Origin: Fretibacterium fastidiosum
Lineage (GTDB): Bacteria; Synergistota; Synergistia; Synergistales; Aminobacteriaceae
Reading direction: 5' to 3'
Length of the DNA stretch: 64,000 nucleotides
NCBI RefSeq assembly: GCF_964642095.1
Contig: NZ_OZ209244.1
Location: forward strand, 1 to 64,000
Below are positions 15,478 to 24,637 of the stretch, piece after piece. The stretch's first letter is position 1, and the number at the start of each line of letters is the position of its first letter. Under the pieces are notes generated by a model that was given only the letters and a program-made list of their open reading frames with translations, made no database searches and was not told the DNA's origin. A program made the translations under genes and the position numbers.

Positions 15478-16044
15478 AAACAATCCCTCGTTTCTTTTTA
15501 GAAAATCCCCGTTTTACATGCGGTAAAGCGGGGTCGCCGTGATCCACGATCTCGCTGCGGCCCAGTTCATCTTCGCGATCGCCACTCCACCGCCTCCTCG
15601 ATAGTTGACCTCACCCAGGTTTTAGGCCCCGTTGGCCGAGCCGAAACTTGAGTAAATATGACAGCTACTGCGTTGTTTCATAATAGATATTACAAACCGG
15701 TTGGTGCAATCGGTCAACTGCGCTTTTACTAAAAACGGGTGAGAGAAGATAGTTGGACACGATGACGCAGGCCTGCAAGGAGGCGGATAAGGATGCTCCC
15801 GTGATCATGGGGTCCCCGACGTCTCCGGTCTGGAGCACCACCTGAGCGGGAACGTTTAGAGCCGCCGGGCTTCTCCTCGTCGGTGTTGCCCTTCACGCAA
15901 CTCGATCCCGTTACGGTACTATTACCTTTCGAATCGTCTGTAGAATGGCTCTGAATGGTTTCTTCTCCATCATTTAACATCTTTGAGTCCCCTAACGGGA
16001 CGGGATTCATTTTCATGAAGTATCGCTGAAGGAGGTTTTTATCG
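15478..16044. other. Intergenic region with a possible degraded coding remnant
   Basis: No intact gene. On the minus strand a protein-like stretch, KGNTDEEKPGGSK at about 15890-15855, appears to continue after a frame change as VPAQVVLQTGDVGDPM and ITGASLSASLQACVIVSNYL at 15854-15750. It looks like the end of a decayed gene of unrecognised family. 15478-15720 shows nothing. The Shine-Dalgarno of the next gene (AAGGAGG) is at 16030. Confidence 0.3.
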
Positions 16045-16563
16045 ATGTTCAGAACAAGATTGATGCGTGTTTTTACGGTGTTTCTCCTCTGCCTTTCGGT
16101 CGTAACACTGACGAGAGCCGCCTCGGCAATGGACTCGATGGAGTACAAGGGGTACATCAACAAGGTGTTCGGTTACTCCCTCCAGTATCCCGATATCTTT
16201 TTCGACGGCACCTTCAAGGAGGACGGCAGTGAGGTCGTCATGGAGTCCATCCACAAAAAATATCTTCTGAAGGCATGGGGCCGCGATCTGAAGGGTAAGG
16301 AGAACGCCAAGTCCCTCTTGCAGAGCCTCAAGAAGGATTTTGAGAAGAACGGCAACGTCACCATCAAACATTCGGAGAAGCTGAGGAAGAACGCCTTCTC
16401 GATCGGCTATACCGACCCCGACGACCGCGATGTGCTGATGGCGCAGTGCTGCGTCGTCAACGGCCGCAGGGCTGCCTTCTTCGTCTTCAAGTACCCGCAC
16501 GACGAGCACGAGGTGTTCGGCGATATCCTGAGCCGGATGGCGAAGTCCTTCGAGGTCTTTTAA
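16045..16563 (+). CDS. Exported protein of unknown function
   Basis: 172 residues, ATG 16045 with AAGGAGG 8 nt upstream. Signal peptide MFRTRLMRVFTVFLLCLSVV ending near ASA-MDS. The mature part (KVFGYSLQYPDIF, then MAKSFEVF at the end) resembles small secreted alpha/beta proteins of the PsbP/DUF1795 type, in which a 'YP' strand and a terminal 'SF' helix are common. That likeness is a guess from pattern only. It stands alone, followed by a hairpin (16563-16594). Confidence 0.65.
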   Translation: MFRTRLMRVFTVFLLCLSVVTLTRAASAMDSMEYKGYINKVFGYSLQYPDIFFDGTFKEDGSEVVMESIHKKYLLKAWGRDLKGKENAKSLLQSLKKDFEKNGNVTIKHSEKLRKNAFSIGYTDPDDRDVLMAQCCVVNGRRAAFFVFKYPHDEHEVFGDILSRMAKSFEVF

Positions 16564-16594
16564 GGAAGCGCCGATTGAAAACCGGCACTTCCCT
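16563..16594 (+). terminator. Candidate terminator after the exported-protein gene
   Basis: GGAAGCGCCG and CGGCACTTCC pair with one mismatch around an ATTGAAAAC loop, immediately after the TAA at 16561-16563, followed by TGTTGCGTTT. Confidence 0.5.
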
Positions 16595-16607
16595 GTTGCG
16601 TTTCGCT

Positions 16608-16767
16608 TGACGACCAGGCGCTTATCCCACTGGAGGCGCTGAGCGTAACGGCTCGGCGTCTCTACAACGAGGTGCGCGGGACCAACCACGCGGTACCGGA
16701 CGTAACTTCCCTCCGCGACGAGCGAGGTGGATTTGCGACGCTGGCAAGAGTCGAGCGGCAACGTTGA
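16608..16767 (+). pseudogene. Unrecognised coding remnant
   Basis: A protein-like frame without a start reads LIPLEALSVTARRLYNEV, then VTSLRDERGGFATLARVE, ending at a TGA near 16767. Codon composition resembles real genes here, but the 5' end is missing. Family not recognised. It may equally be chance. Confidence 0.25.
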
Positions 16768-16784
16768 TTGGTTATTCCAAAAGC

Positions 16785-16829
16785 AAAGAGCTGGCTGATT
16801 GTGAACGTCAGTCAGCTCTTTTTATTTTG
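16785..16829. terminator. Strong bidirectional intrinsic terminator
   Basis: AAAGAGCTGGCTGA (16785-16798) pairs with TCAGTCAGCTCTTT (16808-16821), followed by TTTATTTT on the plus strand and by TGCTTTTGG on the minus strand. It ends the minus-strand gene at 16836 and transcription from the left. Confidence 0.85.
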
Positions 16830-16835
16830 CCATTA

Positions 16836-17342
16836 TCAAATAACACCGTCCGATTCCAGCCGTAATCGGTAGAAAGGCTTCAGCCATATGGGCTGCTGTT
16901 CGATCTCGGAAATCATTTTATGCAATCGCCTTTTCCCGACTCTTTTGTCCAAAATGGCGAAGAGCCGTACTACAGGGTCAGAAGACTGCAAGCTGTCATT
17001 GATGCCACTGTTTTGGTAACGATAAAAAGCATCGTAAAAAGCAAATCGCTCGAAGCCGCCCTTATTTAAGGCTTCAAGCTCCATCTGTTCGCCAGATTCT
17101 GCATAATCCGTCGGTCTGCCTTTGCTTGCGTTGATTTCGTTCCATGCTTCACGGCGTTTTATCTCTCCGTCGTAGAAGTTGGACTTGAAAATCTCGTTTC
17201 CGTCAAGACGGACGGCAACACGCCCCTCCTGGTCATGGGATTCTCTATACCGAGTGACAAAATACTGTACCCTCCCCTTGAGGGAATCACAAATATTCTC
17301 ATGTTCCAACACTTTACGCATTGCGCTCCAAGAAAGTCCCAT
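16836..17342 (-). CDS. SF0329 family conserved hypothetical protein
   Basis: 168 residues from ATG 17342 (MGLSWSAMRKVLEH), preceded by GAGGG. The frame extends upstream but without family similarity. The pattern W-S-x2-R-K-x-LE, then SLKGRVQYFVTRYRESHDQEGR, VRLDGNEIF and the C-terminal LFAILDKRVGKRRL is that of the SF0329 family, small cytoplasmic proteins of unknown function found patchily in bacteria. Lower GC than its neighbours suggests acquisition. It ends at a strong terminator. Confidence 0.7.
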   Translation of the reverse strand: MGLSWSAMRKVLEHENICDSLKGRVQYFVTRYRESHDQEGRVAVRLDGNEIFKSNFYDGEIKRREAWNEINASKGRPTDYAESGEQMELEALNKGGFERFAFYDAFYRYQNSGINDSLQSSDPVVRLFAILDKRVGKRRLHKMISEIEQQPIWLKPFYRLRLESDGVI

Positions 17343-17458
17343 TGGCTGTCCCTCTGTATTAGAACATCTGCGATGAAGCGCGTTCAGCACCTTCACCTGT
17401 CCAGAACCGGATCGTGGCTCCCCTCATACAAGAGCACCTGTACCCGTCCTGCAGGACG

Positions 17459-17511
17459 AACGTACCGTCAGCGAACGGTATCGGAAGGCTCCCCGAAGGG
17501 GGGACGAGCCC
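17459..17511. repeat. Dispersed hairpin-repeat fragment R9
   Basis: ACCGTCAGCGAACGGT small hairpin followed by CGGAAGGCTCCCCGAAGGGG, the same module family as at 1090-1155 and 57745-57800 but with a different stem. Confidence 0.6.
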
Positions 17512-17526
17512 CATTTTAAAATTTTA

Positions 17527-17605
17527 GGGAAGCGCTGAAGAACACTCTTCGTGTGATACTCCTTGATCGTTTTCAACAACTTTTGAAGATTGATCAGCGC
17601 TTCCC
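17527..17605. repeat. 79-bp inverted-repeat element
   Basis: GGGAAGCGCTGA (17527-17538) is perfectly inverted at 17594-17605 (TCAGCGCTTCCC). An inner TTGATC...GATTGATC lies between them. It sits downstream of the LivK-type gene (minus strand) and could be a terminator structure or a small palindromic mobile repeat. Confidence 0.5.
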
Positions 17606-17678
17606 TGCCCGTGACACTCCATTTTGGGATCGCTATATCGGAGGGTCGGACGCCGGTCCAGGGCTTTGCGCGTAAGGT

Positions 17679-18827
17679 TTATTTCGGCTCGACCTTCTTG
17701 TAGAACTTCCGCTCCAGGTTGTCATCCACCCTCAGGATGATGCCGGCCTTGTTCAGGGGATTGTGGGTGGCGGGGTCGATGGTGAGCGTCGCGTGGTTCA
17801 ACTTGAGGTCCTTTGTCCCCTCCAGAGCCTTAGCGATAGCCGGTCCCTCGTCCACGCCGGCACGTCTGATAGCGTCAAAAACCCAATACATGGCGTCCGC
17901 TGCCATGGCGGTGCTGACAAACTCCTTGCATACGTCATTGTAGCGTTTTTGAAACCGTTCGTAAATGGGGACCATTCCGGGGTCCTCAAAATAGGTGTGA
18001 CTGACCCAGTGTGTCCCCTTCATGGCGTCGCCGGCGATCTCGATCATGACGTCGCTGTATCCATCGCCTCCGACGATGCTGCCGTCAAAGCCCAACTCCC
18101 GAGCCTGTTTGATAGCCAGACCCATATCCTTGCCCATGCCAGGAAGGAACAGGATATCCGCGCCGGCGGCTTTGATGGTGGTGAGCTGGGCCCGGAAGTC
18201 CACGTCATCGCCACGGAAGCCCTCATCCGCCACGATCTCGCCGCCCAGCTTCTCGTAGTTCTTCACGAAAAATTCCCGGAGCCCGTGAGCGTAGTCGGAA
18301 CCCACATTGTAGAGGATAGCTGCCTTCTTCTTGCCCAGGTCATTGTAGGCCAGGTCCGCCGCCAGCGCCCCCTGATAGGGGTCAGTGAAGCAGATGCGGA
18401 AGGAGTAAGGGCGTACGTTGCCCTTGTTGTCCACCGTAACCAGCGGGTTGGTTCCCAGCGTGGAGATTTGGGGCACCTTGCCCCTGGCCACGATGGGCGC
18501 TGTAGCGATGTTGATGCCGCTGGACAAGTCCCCCACAATGACGCACACGCCGTCGTTCACGACCAAGCGCCGGGCCGCGTTGACCGCGTCCTCATTGCGC
18601 GACTTCGTGTCGTAAACGATGAGCTCAATGGGGCGCCCTCCAAGGAGCCCACCTGCCTCGTTCTGTTCATCCACGATCATCCTGGCCGTCCTGGCCTCGG
18701 TTGTACCGGAGGCCGCGTTATCGCCTGTCAAGGGCGCGAGATAGCCGATCTTGATGGGCCCCTCCGCTGCGAACGCAGTCCCTGTCAACGCCCAAACCAA
18801 TGCCAGCGCTGCTAGTGTTCTCTTCAA
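17679..18827 (-). CDS. LivK-type ABC transporter substrate-binding protein
   Basis: 382 residues. Start TTG 18827 (MKRTLAALALVWALTGTAFA) sits 7 nt after GGAGGT (18840-18835). An ATG five codons earlier overlaps the Shine-Dalgarno. Signal peptide is cleaved near AFA-AEG. The mature protein shows the Leu/Ile/Val-binding fold: IKIGYLAPLTGDNAASG, ARRLVVNDGVCVIVGDLSS, KKAAILYNVGSDYAHGL and ILFLPGMGKDMG. It captures a branched-chain amino acid or similar ligand in the periplasm. No LivHMGF genes are nearby, so it is an orphan binding protein here; partners must be elsewhere. Confidence 0.88.
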   Translation of the reverse strand: MKRTLAALALVWALTGTAFAAEGPIKIGYLAPLTGDNAASGTTEARTARMIVDEQNEAGGLLGGRPIELIVYDTKSRNEDAVNAARRLVVNDGVCVIVGDLSSGINIATAPIVARGKVPQISTLGTNPLVTVDNKGNVRPYSFRICFTDPYQGALAADLAYNDLGKKKAAILYNVGSDYAHGLREFFVKNYEKLGGEIVADEGFRGDDVDFRAQLTTIKAAGADILFLPGMGKDMGLAIKQARELGFDGSIVGGDGYSDVMIEIAGDAMKGTHWVSHTYFEDPGMVPIYERFQKRYNDVCKEFVSTAMAADAMYWVFDAIRRAGVDEGPAIAKALEGTKDLKLNHATLTIDPATHNPLNKAGIILRVDDNLERKFYKKVEPK

Positions 18828-19115
18828 ACCGTCCACCTCCATTAAATTTTTGAAGCATAGAATAAAACTTGGCTTTACAACTAAACGCAACAGCAGGGGG
18901 TGAGAGGAGAAAAAAGGCACCTAGGTGGCAGTTATTCGTGCTAAATGAGTTTCACAAGCACAAACAGCGAAGGAAGATGACACCCAGAGTCTGTCCTTCC
19001 TCTAAAAAATTCTGAATGGGAAGGGATAGGTTCTATCTATCTTACAGCAACAGAGCAAGAAAGTATACTGTGTTTTCGTACACAGGGCTGCGGAATTCTA
19101 AAGATTGCCGCTACC

Positions 19116-19627
19116 TTGAGGCGTATCAGGGACACTGTTCCCATTGAGCTTCGTTGAAGAGAGGCTTTACGTCGGAAACTGGAAGGTGGATACCGTTCTG
19201 GGCAAGCCGGGGACAGGGGGTCTGGTTACCGTGGTTGACCGAAGGGCTTGCTTGCTGCCCCCTGCGGGGACTGACGGGACAAGATTGCTGCAACTGTTCA
19301 GGTTGCCCTGATCCGTCTGCTTGATGAGCTGGTGTGCCGCAGCCTGACGACGGACAACGGAAAGGGGTTTGCGCGACACAAGGAAGTATCTGCTGCCCTG
19401 GGGATCCTGTGTACTTTGCCCATTCGCACAGCCCCTGGGAGCGTGGTACGAATGAAAACACGAACGGACTCATTCGCGAGTATTTGCCCAAGGGGATCGA
19501 CTTCCGAGAGGTTCGGAACGACGATGTTCTGCGGATTGTAGAACGTCTGAGCAATCGTCCCAAAAGTGTCTCGGCTTCCGTTCCCCTAATGAGGCCTTTT
19601 TCAATTTACCTGTTGCTTTTAGCTTGA
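19116..19627 (+). pseudogene. IS30 family transposase remnant
   Basis: Pieces of an IS30 transposase in shifting frames: FVEERLYVGNWKVDTVLGK and PGTGGLVTVVDRR near 19145-19240, SLTTDNGKGFARHKEVSAAL near 19350-19400, YFAHSHSPWERGTNENTNGL near 19415-19475, and LPKGIDFREV to 19515. The DDE catalytic core is therefore recognisable, but it is broken by at least two or three frameshifts and lacks the N-terminal helix-turn-helix. Terminal inverted repeats were not identified. A dead insertion between the LivK-type gene and the M20/TRAP cluster. Confidence 0.8.
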
Positions 19628-19680
19628 CAGTTTAGCGTCGATATAGCGGTCCGCGATTTTGAGACCACTATGCTACTACT

Positions 19681-20853
19681 TCAACCTTTTCCGAGACGAT
19701 TAACGGCAAACTGGTACATGACCCGAATACCAGCGATAATCGCTTCATCTGGCACAAAAAGCTGCGGCGAATGAAGGGATTTATGCGTTGCAGCGTTGTC
19801 CTTCAAGGCCGTACCGAGGCGGTAGAAAGCGCCTGGAATTTTTTTAAGATAGAGCGAGAAATCTTCGCTGCCCATAGAAGGCTCCTTTAGTTCGCGGATG
19901 TGATCTTCTCCGAGCGCTTGCTGCGCCGCTATCTCAACCTCTCTAAGCACCTTCTCATCTGAGATGACGGGTGGAATCCCTGGCCCAGCGAATTTGACCG
20001 TCGCGTTTCCCTTATGAGCAATCGCAGTCTGCCTGGCAATGCGTTCCAGCGCTTCTTTGATATAGCTGCGTGTTTCAAGAGTCATGCAGCGCATCGTGCC
20101 CTTCATTACGGCTTCGCCTGCTGTGATATTTGGAGCAAGGCCGCCCACGATGGTACCGATAGTAACGACGGAAGGGTCCGTCGGGGACACCTCGCGCGCT
20201 ACAATGCCCTGCACAGCAATCAGCACTTGTGCTGCGATATAGAGGGCATCCACGCACACCTCCGGATGTGCACCATGCCCTTGTTTACCGGTCACGGTAA
20301 TAGTAAAGCTATCCGACGAGGCCATCATTGGGCCATGACAAAAAGCAACGTCTCCACATGGGGTCTGAGGCCAGATATGAAGTCCAACAATAGCCTCGGG
20401 GATCGGATCCTCAAGAACCCCAGACCGTATGATGGACTCCGCCCCGCACATGATCTCCTCCCCGGGCTGAAAAATCAGTTTTACGCTACCAGCCAGTTTC
20501 GTACGTTCCTGCTGCAATGCTTTTGACAGGCCAAGGAGCACGGCTGTATGTACATCATGCCCGCAAGCGTGACAGACGCCAGGATTCAGCGATGGCCATG
20601 GATACCCACTGTCCTCCGCCGTGGGAAGCGCGTCGATGTCCGCTCGAAAAGCGATGCACGGGCCGGCGGACGCCCCATGGATCACGGCCGCGACGCCGGT
20701 CTCTTTAAGCGGAATGAAATCAGCAATGCCGAACTCCTCAAGTCGCTCACGGATGTATTTTGTCGTTTCAAATTCCTTGAAGCCAAGCTCTGGATGCTGA
20801 TGAATATGGCGACGCCACCCAATAGCGTCTTTCTCTAGAGATATAAAATCCAT
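19681..20853 (-). CDS. M20 family metallopeptidase / amidohydrolase
   Basis: 390 residues from ATG 20853, with GAGGGG 8 nt upstream. Metal-binding motifs: CHACGHDVHTA, FQPGEE and the C-terminal MGSEDFSLYL; N-terminal RRHIHQHPELGFKE. This is the hippurate hydrolase/IAA-amino-acid hydrolase type, which cleaves N-acyl amino acids to acid plus amino acid in the cytoplasm. It is the last gene of the minus-strand cluster with TRAP transporter, creatininase-like enzyme and GntR regulator, so its substrate is probably the imported compound or a product of it. One of three M20 enzymes in the window. Confidence 0.88.
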   Translation of the reverse strand: MDFISLEKDAIGWRRHIHQHPELGFKEFETTKYIRERLEEFGIADFIPLKETGVAAVIHGASAGPCIAFRADIDALPTAEDSGYPWPSLNPGVCHACGHDVHTAVLLGLSKALQQERTKLAGSVKLIFQPGEEIMCGAESIIRSGVLEDPIPEAIVGLHIWPQTPCGDVAFCHGPMMASSDSFTITVTGKQGHGAHPEVCVDALYIAAQVLIAVQGIVAREVSPTDPSVVTIGTIVGGLAPNITAGEAVMKGTMRCMTLETRSYIKEALERIARQTAIAHKGNATVKFAGPGIPPVISDEKVLREVEIAAQQALGEDHIRELKEPSMGSEDFSLYLKKIPGAFYRLGTALKDNAATHKSLHSPQLFVPDEAIIAGIRVMYQFAVNRLGKG

Positions 20854-20960
20854 GGTGTTTCCCCTCTCGTTCCAGCTGGCCCAACAGCACGAGCTCCTGG
20901 CCAATACTACGACAACAGCCCGAAGGTTCCATTTATCGGCTCTCCGGGCTGTTCATTACC

Positions 20961-21932
20961 CTACCTCTGGGCCATTTCAGTGATCTTCCGATACCTCTCT
21001 TCGCCCCAAACCTTCGTGCCCAGCACGTCCCGAACCTTCCGAGTCGCTTCGATAAATGGCTTCAGATCAGGAGTCGTAACGGTCACGCCGGCATCCTTGA
21101 TGCTCTTGAGCAACTCCACCTGCTGCTGCTCCATCAAGGCCTGAGTCAACTTCTCCGCCTCTGCCTGCGCCTCAATGAGAATCTCCCGTTGTTCCTCCGT
21201 CAAGCCCCCGAAGAATTCCTCGTTGATGACGACAAACGCAGGTTTGTTAATGTGATTTGTCATGGCAATGCACTTCTGGACCTCATGAAACCCGGCTGCA
21301 ACAATCGTCTCAATAGGATTTTCCTGACCATCAACGACGCCGGTCTGCAGAGACGTATAGACTTCGCCAAAGGACATCGTCGTAGGCTGCGCCCCCATAG
21401 CAACGAGCGTATCGACGTAATAATCGCGCTCTGGAGAGCGTATTTTCATCCCCTCCAGGTCATCCATTGTATTGATGATCTTGTTAGCGCTGATAACACG
21501 CGGTCCACGCGGAAGAAGGCCAAGGATGCGCACACCATAATCGCTCAAGCATTTCTGGTTCCATTCCTTGCCAATATCGCTGTTCAGGATCAGTTTCCAA
21601 TTGTCAAGGTTTTTCACGAGGTAAGGGAGGCTCAGGTACTCGATCTCCGTCATAGGCGGTTGGCCGCTCGACATCATGTGAATCGTCCCCATTTGGACCT
21701 GCTCAAACTGCTCCGTTGTCTTACCAAGCTGATCCGCGGGATAGAGAAACACCTTAAGCTCTCCATTCGTCCCCTTCTCAACGAGCTCCTTAAACTTCTC
21801 CATTCCCGTGTAGGCCGCCTCGCCAGAGCTGGCCCAGGTGCTGTAGTGAATTTCCCTGGCGGCAAAAGCAGACGACGCAAAGGACAGAAGGAGGAACAAC
21901 ACGGCTGCTACAGCAACAAACTTCTTATGCAT
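20961..21932 (-). CDS. TRAP transporter solute-binding protein (DctP type)
   Basis: 323 residues from ATG 21932, with AAGGAG 8 nt upstream. Signal peptide HKKFVAVAAVLFLLLSFASS ending AFA-ARE. Family landmarks: GTIHMMSSGQPPMTEIEYLS, MKIRSPERDYYVDTLVAMGA, then QTGVVDGQENPIETIVAAGF with the Arg and Asn that usually hold a carboxylate. It binds an organic acid in the periplasm and delivers it to the membrane subunits at 22830-24595. The binding-protein gene is separated from the permease genes by the creatininase-family gene, supporting a shared pathway. Confidence 0.9.
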   Translation of the reverse strand: MHKKFVAVAAVLFLLLSFASSAFAAREIHYSTWASSGEAAYTGMEKFKELVEKGTNGELKVFLYPADQLGKTTEQFEQVQMGTIHMMSSGQPPMTEIEYLSLPYLVKNLDNWKLILNSDIGKEWNQKCLSDYGVRILGLLPRGPRVISANKIINTMDDLEGMKIRSPERDYYVDTLVAMGAQPTTMSFGEVYTSLQTGVVDGQENPIETIVAAGFHEVQKCIAMTNHINKPAFVVINEEFFGGLTEEQREILIEAQAEAEKLTQALMEQQQVELLKSIKDAGVTVTTPDLKPFIEATRKVRDVLGTKVWGEERYRKITEMAQR

Positions 21933-21974
21933 AAGACTCACTCCTTTGATAAACTTACAGCTCAGAGCAATGAC

Positions 21975-22793
21975 TCAATCATTCTCCACAATATGCCCTT
22001 CGCCGGATGGCCAACAGGTATTAACGGTCTTCCATTTTTCAACGAGTTTGCAAGCGTTACGGATCACCTCATCAAACAGTTTTTTTCCGTTCTCCGGACT
22101 AGCCAACAAGGCGTTACCCATAATACCGTCCGGAGAAATGTCCTCCATGTTCATAAACACGGAAAAGCCAATCCCATCATAGGTGAGTGTCGTTAAGTTT
22201 TCCACGTCCATCCCCTGCACCTGACGGTTGATGCGCGGTCTTTCTGGTAAAAGTTCCATGCGCATGTCCTCTGGGTTGAGATACCAGGTCATTGAAGTCA
22301 GTGGTTCGGCACCATGAGCCGAGGTTTTGGGATCGTCAAATACGCTCTTACGAAAAGCCGGCGTCAAAAGACTCCACAGGTTCACGTTGGGGATCATGAT
22401 GCCGCGCTCGCGCAGGATCATCCTGGAAACGCGGTCTAAGAGCGGATTGTTCCCCGCATGTCCGTTGAAGAACATGATACGCTTAATACCATGATCCAGG
22501 AAACAACAGCAGATATCCTCCATCAAACTAATGAACGTTTTTGGCTGAAGTGATACCGACCCTGGGAATCCTCGAAAGTACTCGGAGTAGCCAAAGGGGA
22601 TGCAAGTCGTCATATAGGCCCCTGTCCTTTTCGATACAGCTTTTGCCACTGCCTCAGCGCAACGGTAATCACCTGTCGGAGTATGGGGGCCCTGCTGTTC
22701 TGTAGAGCCTAAAGGGATGAGGATTACGGGGTCTTTCTTGAATGCGTTCTCCACCTCTTTCCACGTCATCCGATATAGTTCGTGCTTTTCCAT
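21975..22793 (-). CDS. Creatininase family amidohydrolase
   Basis: 272 residues with the creatininase metal motifs: LIPLGSTEQQGPHTPTGDY (Glu, His, Asp ligands), FFNGHAGNNPLL and the Glu of AHGAEPLTSMTW. Members open cyclic or linear amides (creatinine, formamides, mandelamide, peptide-like precursors). Located between the TRAP binding-protein and permease genes, it presumably hydrolyses the imported molecule. ATG 22793 is preceded by AAAGGAGAT. Which amide is attacked is unknown. Confidence 0.85.
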   Translation of the reverse strand: MEKHELYRMTWKEVENAFKKDPVILIPLGSTEQQGPHTPTGDYRCAEAVAKAVSKRTGAYMTTCIPFGYSEYFRGFPGSVSLQPKTFISLMEDICCCFLDHGIKRIMFFNGHAGNNPLLDRVSRMILRERGIMIPNVNLWSLLTPAFRKSVFDDPKTSAHGAEPLTSMTWYLNPEDMRMELLPERPRINRQVQGMDVENLTTLTYDGIGFSVFMNMEDISPDGIMGNALLASPENGKKLFDEVIRNACKLVEKWKTVNTCWPSGEGHIVEND

Positions 22794-22829
22794 AACTTCT
22801 ATCTCCTTTCCTACAACCTTCGTGAGCTT

Positions 22830-24104
22830 TCACTTCAAAAAATAATCGGGAATAAACGTAGATATCCAAGGAACATAGGCGATTATAAGTGTCGCGATCA
22901 ACATGGGGATATAAATGGGGATCATCGTTTTTACGAGGTCTTTATAGGACGTGTCAGCAATCTCAGCTGCCAACGACAAGCACACGCCGACAGGTGGAGT
23001 GATCGACCCAATTCCTGTGGTGAACACCAAAAGCACGCCAAAGTGAATTGGGTCAATGCCCAGCTTAAGGATAATGGGAACGAGGATAGGCGTGACAACA
23101 ACTTGAATAGCTGATGGAATCATGAAAAGCCCCATGATGAAAACAAACAACGTGATCAGCCCTAAAAGGACATAACGATTGCTGCTCAGCTGCAGTAACG
23201 CGTTAAGCACCGTCGTCGGTACTTGAGCGCGGGTGACAACCCAGCTGAACATGGACGCAAACGCGATGATTAATAACACCTTAATGCTGTTCAGTGCAAC
23301 GTTTGCAAGAAGGCTCCACGTCGTACGAAGCGAGGCCTCGCGGTAGACAACAGCCCCCATGAAAAAACCGTAGAGGACGGCCACGGCAGCTGCTTCTGTT
23401 GGCGTAAACATGCCGCTGAGGATGCCGACAACAACAATAATGGGCATCATCAACGCTGGCGTTCCTCGAAGGATGGCGCGTCTAGCCTGTTTAAATGTAG
23501 CTCTGGGGGATGTCGGATAATTTTTCCTGATCGAGTAGTAGTGCGTAAACACCATTTGTGAAATCGCGATGACAAACCCAGGCAGGATGCCTGCGGCCAA
23601 AAGTTTACCGACAGGCTGCTGAGCGAGGACCCCATAGAGCACAAGGCCAATACTTGGAGGAATGATGGGACCAATGAGGGAGGAGGCCGCCGTGATGGCA
23701 GCGGAAAAATCAGCGTCATAGCCTTCCTTTTTCATCGCTGGAATCAAGATAGAACCCAGAGCTGCTGTGTCTGCCGTCGCCGACCCGGAGATGCCGGCAA
23801 AAAAGACGCTGGCAAGAATATTCACTTGCGCTAAGCCGCCGCGCATGTGACCAACCAAGGCCTTGGCCATGTCTATAATGCGGTCTGTTATGCCACTGAA
23901 GTTCATCAACTCCCCCGCAAGGTAAAAAAATGGGACGGAGAATATGGTAAACGAGTCGATGCCTGATACGATATTCTGCGAGAGAACATTCAGCGGGATA
24001 CCTTGGTAGAGTAGGAAGATGAGTGAACTGACTCCTGTTGCAAAGGCAATGGGCATGCCTAAGAGCGTCAAGGCTGCGAGCAGAATAAACATCAGCGCGA
24101 TCAT
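22830..24104 (-). CDS. TRAP transporter large permease (DctM type)
   Basis: 424 residues, about a dozen hydrophobic helices, start ATG 24104 with AAGGAGG 7 nt upstream. Its ATG overlaps the stop of the small-subunit gene (ATGA), so the two are coupled. Typical segments: ASVFFAGISGSATADTAALG, then AAITAASSLIGPIIPPSIGL and VFTTGIGSITPPVGVCLSLA, the duplicated GSxxA/PPxG motifs of the transport core. It catalyses ion-driven import of the ligand delivered by the binding protein at 20961. Confidence 0.92.
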   Translation of the reverse strand: MIALMFILLAALTLLGMPIAFATGVSSLIFLLYQGIPLNVLSQNIVSGIDSFTIFSVPFFYLAGELMNFSGITDRIIDMAKALVGHMRGGLAQVNILASVFFAGISGSATADTAALGSILIPAMKKEGYDADFSAAITAASSLIGPIIPPSIGLVLYGVLAQQPVGKLLAAGILPGFVIAISQMVFTHYYSIRKNYPTSPRATFKQARRAILRGTPALMMPIIVVVGILSGMFTPTEAAAVAVLYGFFMGAVVYREASLRTTWSLLANVALNSIKVLLIIAFASMFSWVVTRAQVPTTVLNALLQLSSNRYVLLGLITLFVFIMGLFMIPSAIQVVVTPILVPIILKLGIDPIHFGVLLVFTTGIGSITPPVGVCLSLAAEIADTSYKDLVKTMIPIYIPMLIATLIIAYVPWISTFIPDYFLK

Positions 24105-24595
24105 CGGGCCTCCTCCTTCTTTTCGCACACTCTGCGGATCATGACAGGGAGTCGTATAAGGATGCTACACAACATGAAAAAACAACCAAAGGGTGCGGCT
24201 GCCCTCCAGAATGTAAACGGCAGCTTTAAAGCGCCTGATGTGATGTGCCATGAAACCTTCAGCAACTTAGGCGACGTAGCCGTCATTATGGCCAACATAA
24301 CAGCGACAATGAGGTTTAAAAGGAGGTCAAGCCACCCCTGCGTTTTCTCTGGAAGCGACCGGACAAGCTCCGGTATCGCGAGATGAGCCCTTTGATAAGT
24401 CAGGACTGGCCCCCCGAACATCGTCATCCATACAAATAAAAGGCGAGAAAGCTCCTCGCTCCACACCAGAGGAGAATCCAACACAAAGCGGCAAAAGACC
24501 TGGGTGATCGTTAAAATAATAATCGCAACAAACAAAATGCCCACTACAACCCGAAATAACGCCATCAGACGCGAGTAAAAGCGTGTCAAAAACAT
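24101..24595 (-). CDS. TRAP transporter small permease (DctQ type)
   Basis: 164 residues with four hydrophobic helices, as expected: VVVGILFVAIIILTITQVF, LLFVWMTMFGGPVLTYQRAH, LLLNLIVAVMLAIMTATS and FGCFFMLCSILIRL. ATG 24595 follows GAGGGGGTG closely; GTG 24598 is an alternative. The motif WSEELSRLLFVWMTMFGG is diagnostic of DctQ. First gene after the regulator in the cluster. Confidence 0.88.
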   Translation of the reverse strand: MFLTRFYSRLMALFRVVVGILFVAIIILTITQVFCRFVLDSPLVWSEELSRLLFVWMTMFGGPVLTYQRAHLAIPELVRSLPEKTQGWLDLLLNLIVAVMLAIMTATSPKLLKVSWHITSGALKLPFTFWRAAAPFGCFFMLCSILIRLPVMIRRVCEKKEEAR

Positions 24596-24637
24596 CACCC
24601 CCTCATATTCTATGTTTTATAGTAAATAGACGGCATT

